Notes: generated by a model from the letters alone, not told the origin. A stretch of 64,000 bases of DNA from Hymenobacter qilianensis (GCF_014489555.1 NZ_CP060784.1:620001-684000); one strand, 5' to 3'; shown: positions 18,977 through 29,271, counted from the first letter of the stretch. A program made the numbers and translations.

Positions 18977-19122
18977 CATTCAACGCGCATTTTAGCAGAT
19001 AACTCCGGCCTTGCTGGCCGGTGAATTAATTGGCTTGGTGGGGGCTTTTCGGCATACTAAACCGACTTGTTCTATAGTTTTGTGAGCCTATCTTGCTGTT
19101 CACCTTACCGCCTTTTGCCTGC

Positions 19123-20040
19123 ATGTCCAGCCGCTTTTTTCTTCTGGCTTTTCCCTTGTTAGCGCTGAGCTCGGCGCCTGTGCTGGCCCAGGATGCCCCG
19201 CGCGAGCTGAACACGCTTCCTCAGCCCACGGCGCCAACCACCGCACCCGCTCGCACCACCCCTCCTTCTACGGTCAACAGGCCCCCGGTACTCCCCGACT
19301 CGGTGCGGGCCGAGCAACAGCGCCGGCGAGAGGTTGCGCCGCCCGTCGAAACCACTCGCTTTGCGGTGGGCCTCAAAGATGGCCGCGTATTTCAGGCCTA
19401 CGATGTCGAAACCAAGCAACCCATCTTCGGCAAGCCTTTTCTGCTGTTGGATGGGGAGCAGCGCCTCGACCTGAACACCGTCAGCTACTACGACGACGAA
19501 ACCGGCCACTACGTGCGCACGGTGCTGCCGGGCCGCTCTACCCGCGAGGCCACCCTGCGCCGCGACCGGGTAGGCCGCATTAGTCTGTATTCCATCACCA
19601 ATACCCAATACGCCGGCAACTCGCCTTACGGCTATAGTCCCTACGGCTTTGGGCGCTACGGCTACGGCGGTATGGGCGGCTTTGGCGGCCCGATGTACCG
19701 CACCACCAAAACCGAGTATTTCAGCAAAGACAACGGCCCGATTGAAGACCTGAACCTGCGCAACCTCAGCATTGCCACTTCTGACTTTGCCGCCAGTCGG
19801 GGCTTGCTGGAGCAGGCACGCAAGTACCAGACCTACAGCACGCTGAGCTACGTGGCTGCGGGCGGGCTGGTAGCGGCCGGCTTGTTTGCTTCGTTTACCA
19901 GCGCCTCGAGTGGGCGGCCCAGCGTGTCGCCGCTGGTGTACGCGGGCATGCCGCTGCTCATTGTGCCGCTTATTATGCAGAGCAAGCAGCAGCGCCATAT
20001 TCGCCAGGCCATTTCGCTCTATAACCGGGGGAATAACTAA
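19123..20040 (+). CDS. Secreted protein of unknown function, Gly/Tyr-rich segment
   Basis: The 305-residue product begins with a clear Sec signal ending VLAQ. A Pro/Thr-rich stretch (about 25-75) is followed by a beta-rich region FAVGLKDGRVFQAYDVETK. A Gly/Tyr repeat (YGYSPYGFGRYGYGGMGGFG, about 170-190) comes next, then a predicted membrane helix (YVAAGGLVAAGLFASF, about 245-260) and a second one near 280. It is probably envelope-associated. No family recognised. The ATG at 19123 gives the cleanest signal. Confidence 0.65.
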   Translation: MSSRFFLLAFPLLALSSAPVLAQDAPRELNTLPQPTAPTTAPARTTPPSTVNRPPVLPDSVRAEQQRRREVAPPVETTRFAVGLKDGRVFQAYDVETKQPIFGKPFLLLDGEQRLDLNTVSYYDDETGHYVRTVLPGRSTREATLRRDRVGRISLYSITNTQYAGNSPYGYSPYGFGRYGYGGMGGFGGPMYRTTKTEYFSKDNGPIEDLNLRNLSIATSDFAASRGLLEQARKYQTYSTLSYVAAGGLVAAGLFASFTSASSGRPSVSPLVYAGMPLLIVPLIMQSKQQRHIRQAISLYNRGNN

Positions 20041-20083
20041 GTGGTGGCAACCTCGGCGGGGCTGGCTTGCGTAGGCTGTACTT

Positions 20084-20842
20084 GTGGAAACCCTCGCCCC
20101 CAATTTTCCCCCCGACTTTGCCGCCCGCCAGGCGAAAGCCTTACTGGTGCACGAGCGCCTGTGCGCCGAGTACGGGGCGCCATTTCGCTTTTTCAGCTCC
20201 AAAGACCCACTCAGCGAGCTCATCAGCGCCTTGCTTTCGCATCGCACCCGCAACCAGGAGTCGCATAAGGCTTACCAGCAGCTGGTGGCCCGGTTTCCGA
20301 CCTGGGAAGAAGTGCGCGACGCCCCCACGGAGGAGGTGCAGGCCGCCATCAGCCCGTGCACCTGGCCCGAGCAAAAAGCCCCCCGGATTCAGGCGGTCCT
20401 GCGCGAAGTCAGTACGCGCTGCGACGGCCCCTGCGACCTGGAATTCTTAGCCGAGGTGCCGGTTACGGAGGCGCGGGCGTGGCTGGAATCCATTCCGGGG
20501 GTGGGCCCCAAAACCAGCGCCGCCACGCTGCTCTTCAGCACCTTGCGCTTACCAGCCATGCCCGTCGATAGCCACCATCACCGCGTAGCCCAGCGGCTGG
20601 CGCTTATTGGCACCAAAGTAGGCACCGAGGCGGCCCATGCCCTGTTAGCTGAGCTTTTGCCCCCCGACTGGTCGGCGCAGGAGGTGTACGACCACCACGA
20701 AGCCCTGATGTTTCATGGGCAGAAATGCTGTTACTTTAACGCGCCGGCTTGCCAGCGCTGCGTGGTGCTAGATCAGTGCCCGTTTGGGCAGGCACGCAGG
20801 AGTGGCGCGCGTGCTAGTGAGCCCGCTGCCGCTGGTAAGTAA
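20084..20842 (+). CDS. Endonuclease III-like DNA glycosylase
   Basis: The 252-residue product is an HhH-GPD protein. The helix-hairpin-helix ESIPGVGPKTSAA carries the catalytic Lys (about residue 145) and PVDSHHHRVAQRL the catalytic Asp (about 167). The C-terminus has four Cys (KCCYFNAPACQRCVVLDQCP) spaced like an iron-sulfur loop. It should excise damaged pyrimidines and cut abasic sites. LLSHRTRN replaces the usual LLSxQTTD, and PVDSHHHR replaces PVDTHVxR, so it is a divergent paralogue rather than housekeeping Nth. The GTG at 20084 gives the first in-frame start, 44 bases after the preceding gene. Confidence 0.82.
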   Translation: METLAPNFPPDFAARQAKALLVHERLCAEYGAPFRFFSSKDPLSELISALLSHRTRNQESHKAYQQLVARFPTWEEVRDAPTEEVQAAISPCTWPEQKAPRIQAVLREVSTRCDGPCDLEFLAEVPVTEARAWLESIPGVGPKTSAATLLFSTLRLPAMPVDSHHHRVAQRLALIGTKVGTEAAHALLAELLPPDWSAQEVYDHHEALMFHGQKCCYFNAPACQRCVVLDQCPFGQARRSGARASEPAAAGK

Positions 20843-20883
20843 GCGCTGTTTATCTTTCGTCTTTCACTCTCTCCTTTCCTACA

Positions 20884-21084
20884 ATGAAACCGACTTACGG
20901 CGTACCCGCAATCTTCTCCTTCTTCATCCCCGGCTTGGGTCAACTCATCAAAGGCCAGATTCTGAAGGCATTTTTGATCTGGGCTCTTGGCGGTGTAATT
21001 GGCTTTTTACTGGCCTGGACGCTGATTGTACCGTTCCTGATCTGGGCCTGGAACGTGTATGACGCCTATAATGCGCCCGCATAA
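20884..21084 (+). CDS. Small TM2-like membrane protein
   Basis: The 66-residue product has two hydrophobic helices: PAIFSFFIPGLGQLIKGQ then FLIWALGGVIGFLLAWTLIV, with an amphipathic end WNVYDAYN. The GLGQ...KGQ hinge is typical of TM2-like small membrane proteins found widely in Bacteroidota. Function unknown. The ATG lies 41 bases after the glycosylase stop, just after a TTTATCTTTCG segment resembling a -7 element. Confidence 0.75.
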   Translation: MKPTYGVPAIFSFFIPGLGQLIKGQILKAFLIWALGGVIGFLLAWTLIVPFLIWAWNVYDAYNAPA

Positions 21085-21127
21085 GACACGCAAATCCTAG
21101 GTTTGCAACGTATAAGCAGGCGAAGCT

Positions 21128-22553
21128 TTAAATAGCTACGGGCACCGCAAGAGAAGGCGGAGTGTGGTGATGCTTGCTTTCCATTTTCTCCGATTGCTCC
21201 ACCACTTCCTGCTTTTTGCGCCGCAGCTCTTTGTAGTCATCCCACTGAAAATCCTGCAAAAAAGCTACGGCTCCGCGCACGCCTATCCGAAAGAGAGCCC
21301 GCATTTCTTCGGGTTTCATATCGAAGTCGAGCCAGTTGTAGCCCTTCACGTCGAGACAGTACACCAAGTGTCGATAGTCGGCGTTCAGGTGAATGAAGTC
21401 GAAGTCGTATTGGGTGCGGGCGGTATCAAAAATGGCCCCAGCAGCTGCAAAAACGACTTGGTAGGCTGCACATCATTGCGGTCCAGCCCTAGCTTCACCC
21501 CGAAAGTAGGGGCTTCGGGCATACTGTGGGTATTATGGAAGAGGTTAATCGGGAAGTTGGACATAATGCCTCCATCAATGAACAGCACCTGCTTCGGAAT
21601 GGGGCCCATGTAGCCATGATTCCGCCATGCTTGCTGGTATCGGTCGAGTTCGGCCGCTGATGTTTGAGTTGGCTTGGAGCCGGGAATATTTTTGACCTCA
21701 AACGGCTCGAAGAAAAATGGAATCGACATGGACGCCCGCACCAGATTGGCGGGGTGCGTCTGATCCGGATGATGCCAATACAGCTCAGCCATCTCCGGAA
21801 ATATCGCCTTGGTTTGCGTGCTGATATCGGCGGCCACAATGGCTACGCGCTCCAACGACGGCGGATTGTACTCGCTACTGGGACCGCCATTTTCGGGCCG
21901 ACGCCACAAGCCACCGGGGGGCAATTTTCGGCGCAACGCTTTGAGAGCTGCAATGCTGGACACTTGCTTCTCATCCAGCAGCTCAGCTATCCAATCCAGA
22001 AAATGGTCGCCGGGGTTCAGGCCTTTGTGGTCGCGCAGATTGTCGATTACTTGCAAGCCGCTGGCCCCAGCTTCGCCAGATCGACGCGGTTGCGCAGCCA
22101 CGCGCCGGGGCCGTTGCCAAGGCGGGTTTTGGCACGGGCAAACAGGTCGGCAATGAAGCGTTTGGCGTCGATATCACCATCCACGAAGTCATAAAAGTTC
22201 TTGTTGGCCAGCTGCCGGATAATCCAATCGGTGCTGGCTTCGTCGCGTGGCCCGGCCGCCGCCATGAGCAAGGCATTGATGGAGCCCGCCGAGGTACCTC
22301 CCAGCCGCAAAAACCGAATTCCTGCCTTTTCCAGCGCGTACACATAGCCGACCAGCGCAATGCCCAGCATGCCGCCGCCCTCCATCACTAAGTCCACGTA
22401 TTGATGGCCCTGCTGGTCCGTGATATCGGAAATAGACCAGCCGGGATTGTCTTGAATAAAGGTTTCTAGCTCCAGTATGGCAGTAGCTACTTCTCGGTCG
22501 GCGGTAAAGTAGGCGGGGCTCAAGCCTCGCGATGAAGGTTGGGGCGCTTTCAT
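21128..22553 (-). CDS. Patatin-like phospholipase (frame broken twice)
   Basis: Lipid acyl hydrolase with a Ser-Asp dyad. The product has the oxyanion loop EGGGMLGIALVGYVYALE, the nucleophile elbow GGTSAGSINALL (GxSxG, near residue 80) and the catalytic Asp in IDGGIMSNFP (near 325). Breaks occur at 22065-22068 and 21436-21439, both in GGCCCCAG/ATGGCCCCAG, where adding one C restores the frame (KLGASGLQVIDN and LLGAIFDTARTQYDFDF). The repaired protein has 475 residues and ends in a basic, His-rich tail. No signal peptide is apparent. It may be cytoplasmic or secreted by another route. Confidence 0.88.
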
Positions 22554-22712
22554 GGCGACGATGGAATAAGGAGACGTGGTGGATAACTCAAAAAAGCCCC
22601 CAGAAGCCGGGGCATAGCACTAGCAATAGGTATAGGATGGGGGCAGGTAGCAGCGCTGGGATGGGTGGTGCAGCCCGTATCTTCACGCACCATTTGTCGG
22701 CCTTTTGCAGCT

Positions 22713-22988
22713 ATGTCGTTCGCTATTCTTCATCTCAAAGCCAAGCCCAACGGTCGCCTCAATCAGGTGCAGGTAGCGGCCGATGGCGGCCTCATGGTGC
22801 GGCTCAAAGCGCCGGCTCATGCTGGCCAGGCAAATGCTGAGTTGGTTGCGTTTCTGGCGGAAGTGTTTGGGGTATCAAAATCCAGCGTCACCATCATAAC
22901 GGGCCATACGGCGCCGTTCAAAAAGGTCAGGCTAGACGGCCTGAGCGAGCAGGAATGCCAGCAGGTGCTGGCGCGGTATCGGGCCTAA
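22713..22988 (+). CDS. DUF167 (YggU) family protein
   Basis: The 91-residue product is a complete YggU-type domain: HLKAKPNGRLNQV, LKAPAHAGQANAELVAFLA, and the ending GHTAPFKKVRLDGL. The fold is a small alpha/beta sandwich of unknown function. The ATG at 22713 gives the family length. It is divergent from the patatin gene, and a single AAAAAAGCCCCCAG motif follows the stop by one base. Confidence 0.9.
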   Translation: MSFAILHLKAKPNGRLNQVQVAADGGLMVRLKAPAHAGQANAELVAFLAEVFGVSKSSVTIITGHTAPFKKVRLDGLSEQECQQVLARYRA

Positions 22989-23313
22989 AAAAGCCCCCAG
23001 AAGACTTTACTGCAGTTTCTAATGGAATGAAGAGTACTTTTCTTCTTCGCGTAGTGTTCCCCTCGAACAATCGAGGACCGTGAGCGTCAGATTCGAAAAG
23101 GCTGCATTTAGCTATGCAGCAAAAACCACTCTTAGGTTTTATAAATCTTAAAGCAAGTCTACTGCTTACCTGTAATTATGTTAATATAAATTTATAATAA
23201 TTTTAGACATAAAACTCGGCTTCACATCGTATAGCTGTCGACTTCCGTACAGTTCCAGCAGTTTTACCCGCTTTCAAACCAAGGCTTTCCGAACAATTCT
23301 ACTTTCCATTTCT
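22989..23313. other. A/T-rich leader of the ZIP transporter gene
   Basis: About 325 bases contain one motif copy at the left edge and an A/T-rich right half. No Zur-like palindrome like the one at 11239 is seen here. No coding frame is supported. Confidence 0.45.
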
Positions 23314-24111
23314 ATGACCTTCCCTACTTGGGCAATGGCTGGCTTCTGGGGCTTAGTGTCGGGGTCGGCGCTACTGCTCGGGGCAGCTATCGGCTACTAC
23401 GCGCATGTACCCCAGCGCCTCATTGCGGCAATTATGGCCTTCGGCAGTGGGGTGCTCATATCAACGCTTTCGCTGGAGCTGATGGAAGAAGCCTTCGAAA
23501 AAGGCGGTTTCAATGCTACTGCTATTGGTTTTGTTAGCGGAGCACTCATTTTTACCCTGGCAAACTGGCTGCTTGCCCGCCATGGTGCAAAGCACCGAAA
23601 ACGCTCCGGTCATCACCAGCACGTCGAACGCAAGGCTGTGAAAGCCGGGAAAACAGAAAACAGCGAGCCCGGCGATGATAACAGCATGGCCATGGCCATA
23701 GGCGCCTTACTCGACGGTATCCCCGAGAGTATTGTTATAGGGTTGAGCCTCTTAGCTGGTGGGGCCGTGAGTACGGTAGCAGTAGTAGCTATTTTCATGT
23801 CCAATCTACCCGAGGGCTTGTCGAGTGCTGCGGGCATGAAAAAGGCCGGGCGCTCGGCGCGCTATGTGTTGCTGCTCTGGGGCAGCATTGCTCTCGTTTC
23901 GGGCGTGGCTTCACTGCTCGGCTACACGGTGTTCAGCAATTTCTCACCCCAGGTAGTATCGGCCACTACAGCTATAGCGGCGGGGGCCATTTTGGCTATG
24001 CTCGCCGATACCATGATTCCGGAAGCCTTCGCGGTGGCGCACAATTTTACGGGCCTGATTACGGTGCTCGGCTTTCTGGCTTCCTTCTTTCTCAGCAAAA
24101 TGGTCGAATAG
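23314..24111 (+). CDS. ZIP-family divalent metal transporter
   Basis: The 265-residue integral membrane protein has about seven or eight helices. Helix IV has LDGIPESIVIGLSL and helix V SNLPEGLSSAAGM, the paired metal-binding HxxxE-like/PE motifs of ZIP carriers (here D/N variants in place of His). A His- and Lys-rich cytoplasmic loop HRKRSGHHQHVERK lies between helices III and IV. It probably imports zinc, iron or manganese. The ATG at 23314 is the only sensible start. It converges with the ammonium transporter with only 4 bases between the stops. Confidence 0.87.
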   Translation: MTFPTWAMAGFWGLVSGSALLLGAAIGYYAHVPQRLIAAIMAFGSGVLISTLSLELMEEAFEKGGFNATAIGFVSGALIFTLANWLLARHGAKHRKRSGHHQHVERKAVKAGKTENSEPGDDNSMAMAIGALLDGIPESIVIGLSLLAGGAVSTVAVVAIFMSNLPEGLSSAAGMKKAGRSARYVLLLWGSIALVSGVASLLGYTVFSNFSPQVVSATTAIAAGAILAMLADTMIPEAFAVAHNFTGLITVLGFLASFFLSKMVE

Positions 24112-24115
24112 CTTT

Positions 24116-25527
24116 CTAGCTAACCAAGCTATCAGACATACGGTGGGAGAGTTTACCGTTATCAGGTCGCTGGCTCTGATAGGTCTGCTCAAACTCTTCA
24201 TCCACATGGTAAGTCGACTCTTCATGCTGGCTCAGGTCGAGGCCGAGCTGTTCTTCGGCAGGCTTCACGCGCAAGCCGAAGAGCTTGGCTGTCAGCTTGA
24301 GTAGCAGCCAGGAGCCAACGAAGGAATATACTACCACAATCAGCAGGCCCAGCACGTGGTAGCCAAATACAGTGGCGGTACCATGAATCAGGCCCACCTT
24401 ATCGGCGAATACGCCAGTGAGCAGCATGCCCACAATGCCCCCAGACCGTGGCACGGAAACACATCGAGCGTGTCATCGATGGTGGTGCGGCTGTTTTGCC
24501 AGTGCACGGCGGCATGGCTTACCAGCGCCGCTACCACCCCGATCAGGATGCTCTGTCCGTACTGCACATAGCCCGCGGCGGGCGTAATGGCGACGAGGCC
24601 CACTACCGCACCTATGCAGGCACCTACGGCCGTCGGCTTGGTACCACGCACCACCTCGATCAGCAGCCAGGCAACGAGCGCAGCAGCAGAAGCGAGATTG
24701 GTGTTTACAAAAGCCACTGCGGCCAACTCATTGGCACCAAGCGCTGAGCCCGCGTTGAAACCGAACCAGCCAAACCACAATAAGCCCGTGCCGAGCAGCA
24801 CGTAAGGCACATTAGGCGTTGAGAAGGACGTGTTGCGCACGTGGCCGGTCCGGCGACCCAGCACCATAGCTCCGGCCAACGCCGCGATGCCAGCCGAGAT
24901 GTGCACTACCGTTCCGCCTGCAAAGTCCAGCACGCCCCATTGGCGCAAAAACCCCTCAGGGTGCCACGTCCAGTGGGCCAGGGGGCAATAAATGAACAAG
25001 CAAAACAGCACCATGAACGCCAGATAGCCTTTAAAGCGCACGCGTTCAGCGAAGGATCCGGTAATCAGGGCCGGAGTGATAATGGCGAACTTGAGCTGGA
25101 AGGCGAAAAACAACACAAATGGGATGCCCGGCGACAACACCGGATGCGGCGCCGTACCCACATTATTTAGTAACGCATAGGTCAGAGGATTGCCAATGAA
25201 GCCGTGCCAGCTAGTGCCATAAGCCAGCGAGAAGCCCACAAAATACCACAACAGTGAAATCACGCCCAAGGCCACAAAGCTTTGCAGCATGGTGGAAATT
25301 ACGTTTTTGGGCCGCACCATGCCGCCATAGAAAAAGGACAAGCCGGGCGTCATGATGAGCACAAAGGCGGTAGCCGTGAGCATCCAAGCCACATCAGCTG
25401 CTTGCAGACTGCCAGGCGCAGCGCTAGGGTGAGTGGTCGGAACAAAAGCTGCTATTCCGCTCAAGAGCAATAGCCCGAGCATAGCAACCACACTGTAGGT
25501 TGAACGAGGGAGAGAAGATGAAGCCAT
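24116..25527 (-). CDS. amt: Ammonium transporter (frame broken once)
   Basis: The product is an Amt/MEP/Rh channel: FYGGMVRPKNVISTML at about residue 60, FAFQLKFAIITPALI, the signature DFAGGTVVHISAGIAALAGA (about 195-215) with a conserved His, and LLWFGWFGFNAGSAL. It has about eleven helices. The frame is lost at 24438-24442 (GCCCCCAG); one extra base joins FPCHGLGG to IVGMLLTGVFADKVG and gives 470 residues. An N-terminal signal-like helix precedes the channel. No glnK gene is adjacent, although amt and glnK are often paired. Confidence 0.93.
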
Positions 25528-25713
25528 AAAACAACTACAGAACTAGTACACTATCACTTTCAATGGCAATATAAATTCAAATATTATATTTTCCGAAAAA
25601 CCACCCTAAAATTGAATGCCATTTAGAGGATAAGATGATAAATTTTGATCCATACACCTTAAAATAATAGGCATGAATTCGAAATTCTCCATTTATAAGT
25701 AATTAGAAAATAA

Positions 25714-25749
25714 AGCGGCGTACCCACCCCAATAGGTAGATACGCCGCT
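25714..25749 (-). terminator. Terminator of the M28 peptidase gene
   Basis: AGCGGCGTA (25714-25722) pairs with TACGCCGCT (25741-25749). On the minus strand the hairpin is followed by TTTATTTTCT, a usable T-rich tail. It lies in an otherwise empty 250-base A/T-rich gap. Confidence 0.7.
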
Positions 25750-25777
25750 GTTACTTCTTAAGAAGTAGCCTGATCCG

Positions 25778-26659
25778 TTACAACTCCAAAATTGCTCCCC
25801 AGACGCCGTTTACCACCTCCGCCATTCGCTGAAAGTCGAGCGTATCAATAGTATCGGTGGGCTGATGGTAGTGGGGATTGCGCAGGAAGGAGGTATCATT
25901 GATCATCACTGCCTGATAGTCGTACGCCCAGTAGTTGCGGTGGTCCGAAAGGCCGGCCAGACCTAGGCTGGGGGGCAAATTGATGCGCTGCACATCCAGA
26001 TCAGTGTGCTTGCGCATAAGGGTTTGCATGCGTTGGGTTAGCTCTTCCTGCCCTGTTTTGCCCACTACTGTGATGAAATTGCCCGTATTGGGATAAAGTT
26101 TGGCTAAGCTGTCATCGGGGAAGTGCTGCGAACCCGGCTCATCACTGAAGTAGCCAATCATCTCGTAGCAAATCATGGCGTGCACGCGCACTTTTTGCCG
26201 ATGAAGCAAGTAAGCGTGAATGGCACTTCCCATGAAGTCGGTAGCGAAATAGGGCGGCTCCTCGTTCGGATAGGCCACCAGATCGAGGCGGCGCTTCAGC
26301 ACGGGCTGTTGCTCGTGCAGCAAGCGGGCCGTTTCGAGTAGGCCGGCTACCGCGCTGGCATTGTCGTCGGCGCCGGGCTGCTCGCCGCACACATCGTAAT
26401 GAGCCCCCAGAATAATACGTTCGGCATCGGGAGGCCCAAATGAGGCGATGATGTTGCGATAGTCGCGGCCGTCGGCGCGAAACGGCTGCTCTTCTACCCG
26501 AATACCCAGCTTTTCAAACTCAGCTTTGATATAATCGGCCGCTTTGTTCAACGACGCGATATTGAGGTAGTTGCGAGCCGGCTGAATGGACGTCAGGAAC
26601 TCGACGTCGGCGTAGAGGCGGGTTGGGTTGGCTGGCATAGCGGTGGCTGTATGGCTCAT
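25778..26659 (-). CDS. M28-family zinc metallopeptidase
   Basis: The 293-residue product matches M28 aminopeptidases. Zinc ligands are in GAHYDVCG (His, with the neighbouring Asp), GADDNASAVAG (bridging Asp), YPNEEPPYF (catalytic and ligand Glu) and NPHYHQPTDTID (last His). No signal peptide is seen, so it may act in the cytoplasm. Substrate specificity cannot be read from the sequence; plant-type glutaminyl cyclases share this fold but the full set here favours peptidase. The ATG at 26659 is the frame's first. Confidence 0.88.
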   Translation of the reverse strand: MSHTATAMPANPTRLYADVEFLTSIQPARNYLNIASLNKAADYIKAEFEKLGIRVEEQPFRADGRDYRNIIASFGPPDAERIILGAHYDVCGEQPGADDNASAVAGLLETARLLHEQQPVLKRRLDLVAYPNEEPPYFATDFMGSAIHAYLLHRQKVRVHAMICYEMIGYFSDEPGSQHFPDDSLAKLYPNTGNFITVVGKTGQEELTQRMQTLMRKHTDLDVQRINLPPSLGLAGLSDHRNYWAYDYQAVMINDTSFLRNPHYHQPTDTIDTLDFQRMAEVVNGVWGAILEL

Positions 26660-26773
26660 CGTTTTGTACGATTAACTGCCACCATATGAAGGTCAGCCGT
26701 AAGCGGTTTTGCCCCGATTGCATACAGACGGCTATGCTGAGCCTAAACCAACAGCATAGCCCTTCTACTCTAT

Positions 26774-26858
26774 TTGTCATCCGGAGGCACAAAGGACCTT
26801 CTCACGCAGCAATGACTTATGCTAACGGGAGAAGGTCCTTCGTGCCTCCGGATGACAA
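26774..26858. repeat. Inverted repeat, family A copy 1
   Basis: Arms of about 30 bases (26774-26803 and 26829-26858) start TTGTCATCCGGAGGCAC and contain GGACCTTCTC, with one mismatch between them and a loop of 25 bases. A second copy of the same family is at 30193-30290. Confidence 0.9.
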
Positions 26859-26937
26859 AGGTTTTAGGAAACCTAAATGCTTATATGGGCAACATTCGTA
26901 CGTGAGATGAAGCTCATACTCGCTCTATGACTGGTTT

Positions 26938-28137
26938 CTAATTGTTGAACCGGCCGGCTACATTATCCATGTACTTCTGGCCGGAGCCAGTATTCAGGAG
27001 CAAAATCTGTTCGTTGGGGCTAATGGAGCCTTCTTGAAGCAGCCGACGAGCCGCCATCCATATAGCTCCACCTTCGGGCGCTACAAATAAGCCTTCGTGG
27101 CGGCTTAGCTCACGCATACCTTCTATCATCTCTTCATCAGAGATACTGACTACCGTACCACCTGACTCTTGCAGCACACGCAGCATAAGCTGCTCACCCA
27201 GAGGGCGCGGCACGGCAAGGCCGTTGGCAATGGTGGGCTTTCCATTATAGCTATGGGAGTTGGCCTGCCGACCCAAGTACGTTTCCAGCAGCGGGCAGCA
27301 GTTTTCGGCCTGCACGGCTATCATGCGTGGCAATTTGACCCCCAGCGGCAACCAACCGATGGCTTGCATTTCGCGTAGTGCTTTCCATATGCCGATGAGG
27401 CCAGTGCCGCCGCCAGCAGGATACAGAATCACGTCGGGCAGCTGCCAGTTAAGCTGCTCAGCAATTTCGTAGCCCATGGTTTTCTTGCCTTCTAAGCGGT
27501 AGGGCTCCTTGAGGGTGGACACGTCCAGCAGCTCGCCGTTGGCGTTTTTCTCGCGTACCCAGGCGGCGCAGTCGTTGATAAGGCCATCGATTAGCTGTAC
27601 TTCGGCGCCGTACCAATAACACTCTTCTTTAAAAGCGTTTGGGGTGTGGCGGGGCATAGCGACTACGGCTTTTAATCCAGCCTTGGCGCAATAGGCAGCC
27701 ATGGCTACGCCAGCATTACCAGCAGTTGGGATGATGCAGCCGCTCACACCAAGTTCTAAGGCTTTGGAAATGGCCATGCTCAGGCCGCGCGCTTTGAAGG
27801 AGCCAGTGGGGTTTTGCCCTTCATCCTTGAGCACCAATGACCGCAGCCCGTACCGATTGGCTAGGCTAGACAGGTTGAGCATGAGCGTAAAACCTTCACC
27901 CAGCGTTACTTTATTGGCCTCATCGAGCAGCGGCAGTAGAGCTTGGTAGCGCCACATGCTACCGTCTATCTGGTTGATGCTGCTTTTGGGGATTGGCTGG
28001 TGCAGATCGTAGGTGGCGACCAAGGGCATGGCGCAGCACGTCGATACTTTCTGGAGCTTAAAAGCGGAGTGCTGCAGGCCGCAGGCCGAGCATTCCAGCG
28101 CTTGGAGGTGGGTGGTGGATTCAGTGCTAACTGACAT
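26938..28137 (-). CDS. thrC: Threonine synthase-like PLP enzyme
   Basis: PLP-dependent lyase that converts O-phosphohomoserine to threonine. The PLP Lys is in NPTGSFKARGLSMAIS (about residue 105). The phosphate loop is PAGGGTGLIG (about 235), and the C-terminus has NTGSGQKYMD. The N-terminus has two Cys pairs (CSAC and TCC) of a zinc-ribbon found in this ThrC branch. The 399-residue length suits the family. The ATG at 28137 is preferred over an upstream TTG at 28164. Related PLP enzymes (threonine deaminase, diaminopropionate lyases) are possible. It lies 72 bases after a LysR gene on the same strand. Confidence 0.83.
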   Translation of the reverse strand: MSVSTESTTHLQALECSACGLQHSAFKLQKVSTCCAMPLVATYDLHQPIPKSSINQIDGSMWRYQALLPLLDEANKVTLGEGFTLMLNLSSLANRYGLRSLVLKDEGQNPTGSFKARGLSMAISKALELGVSGCIIPTAGNAGVAMAAYCAKAGLKAVVAMPRHTPNAFKEECYWYGAEVQLIDGLINDCAAWVREKNANGELLDVSTLKEPYRLEGKKTMGYEIAEQLNWQLPDVILYPAGGGTGLIGIWKALREMQAIGWLPLGVKLPRMIAVQAENCCPLLETYLGRQANSHSYNGKPTIANGLAVPRPLGEQLMLRVLQESGGTVVSISDEEMIEGMRELSRHEGLFVAPEGGAIWMAARRLLQEGSISPNEQILLLNTGSGQKYMDNVAGRFNN

Positions 28138-28209
28138 GGTGGGGTGGGTGAAATACCCCGGCAAGTATGCCAGTTGCCATGCGATAACAAAATACAGTTT
28201 AGGAATAGC

Positions 28210-29114
28210 CTATTCCGTTTTGGAATAATAGCGTTTTGTGAACTGAACGAAGTTTTTGTAAGGTAGATTATTTTCGGTGCCCTTGCGCTGAATGAAATTG
28301 AAGTGGCGTACCATAGGCAAATCCGGGATTTGAACCTGCACTAGTTCTCCCGAGATCAACTCCTTTCCAACTGCCTGCCGGGGTAAAAAAGCTAGGCAGG
28401 TATCCACTCGTACAAAGTTCTTAAGTGCTTCTGTACCACCCAACCGCACTTTCACTGGTAGCTCGCTTAGCTTCACATGCTTTTGTGCCAGCGCTTCCTC
28501 CAGCACCGCCAGCGTACCCGAACCCGACTCGCGCAAAGCCAATGGAATGCTGTACAAATCCTGGGCGCTCAGCTGCTGTTGCTTCAGCGGGTTCTTAGCC
28601 GAGCACACTGCAATTACCTCATCGGTGAGAAAGGGAGTGTAAGTGACGTTGCTGACTTTATTAATTCCCTCAATAACGCCCAAATCGATTTCGTGCTCCA
28701 GCAGCGCCTTCAGAATATTCTCGCTGTTGCGGTTTTTGAGCGTGAGCTGGGTATTTGGGTTCTGCTCTAGATATGCTGAGAGAACGGGGGGCAAAACGTA
28801 AAGCGAAATGGTGGTGCTGGCCCCAATCATCATCTGAATGCGGGGCGAAAAGTCCTCGCTGATTTTTACAAACTCCTGGTGCAGCTCATGTTGCAGTTGC
28901 TTGGCTACGAGCAGCTTTTTATACAGCAATTTACCCCCGGCGTCAGTACCACGCTATTGCCGAGGCGCTCGAAGAGGCCGGTTTTGTAGTATTCTTCCAG
29001 CGCCTTTATCTGCTTGCTGATGGCCGACTGGCTGATGAACAAGGTCTGGCTGGCTTTGGTGAAGCTCAGCAGTCGGGCCACTTCCAGAAAGATTTCGTGC
29101 TTGTGGGAAAGCAT
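28210..29114 (-). CDS. LysR-family transcriptional regulator (frame broken once)
   Basis: The N-terminal winged helix-turn-helix is MLSHKHEIFLEVARLLSFTKASQTL then ISQSAISKQIKALEE (about 25-40). A LysR effector domain follows with MMIGASTTISLYVLPPVLSAY. The frame is lost at 28934-28938 (TTACCCCCGG); one more base gives LTPGGKLLYKKLL and a 301-residue protein of normal size. The ATG at 29114 is preferred. It precedes the threonine synthase gene on the same strand by 72 bases; a divergent target, usual for LysR, is absent because a repeat and a beta-lactamase gene follow. Confidence 0.9.
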
Positions 29115-29160
29115 AAGAGTATAACGAGTATCTAGGGGCAAATTTTGGTGTTTGTTCGCC

Positions 29161-29258
29161 GTAGAGAGGCAGGATTTTGCGTCTTGTAGTTGCTAATGCT
29201 ATGCCGGTGCCACGATTCTAACCGTTCAACGACGAGACGCAAAATCTTGCCTCTCTAC
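29161..29258. repeat. Inverted repeat, family C copy 1
   Basis: Arms GTAGAGAGGCAGGATTTTGC... (29161-29186) and its near complement (29233-29258) are separated by 46 bases. The inner part carries GTTCAACGACGAGACGC, shared with the copy at 62910. Confidence 0.85.
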
Positions 29259-29271
29259 TGCCCATTACGAT

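Noticed and set aside
19159..20253. 364-codon minus-strand frame opposite the 19123 gene
   Set aside because: Crosses two plus-strand genes and has no coherent domain.
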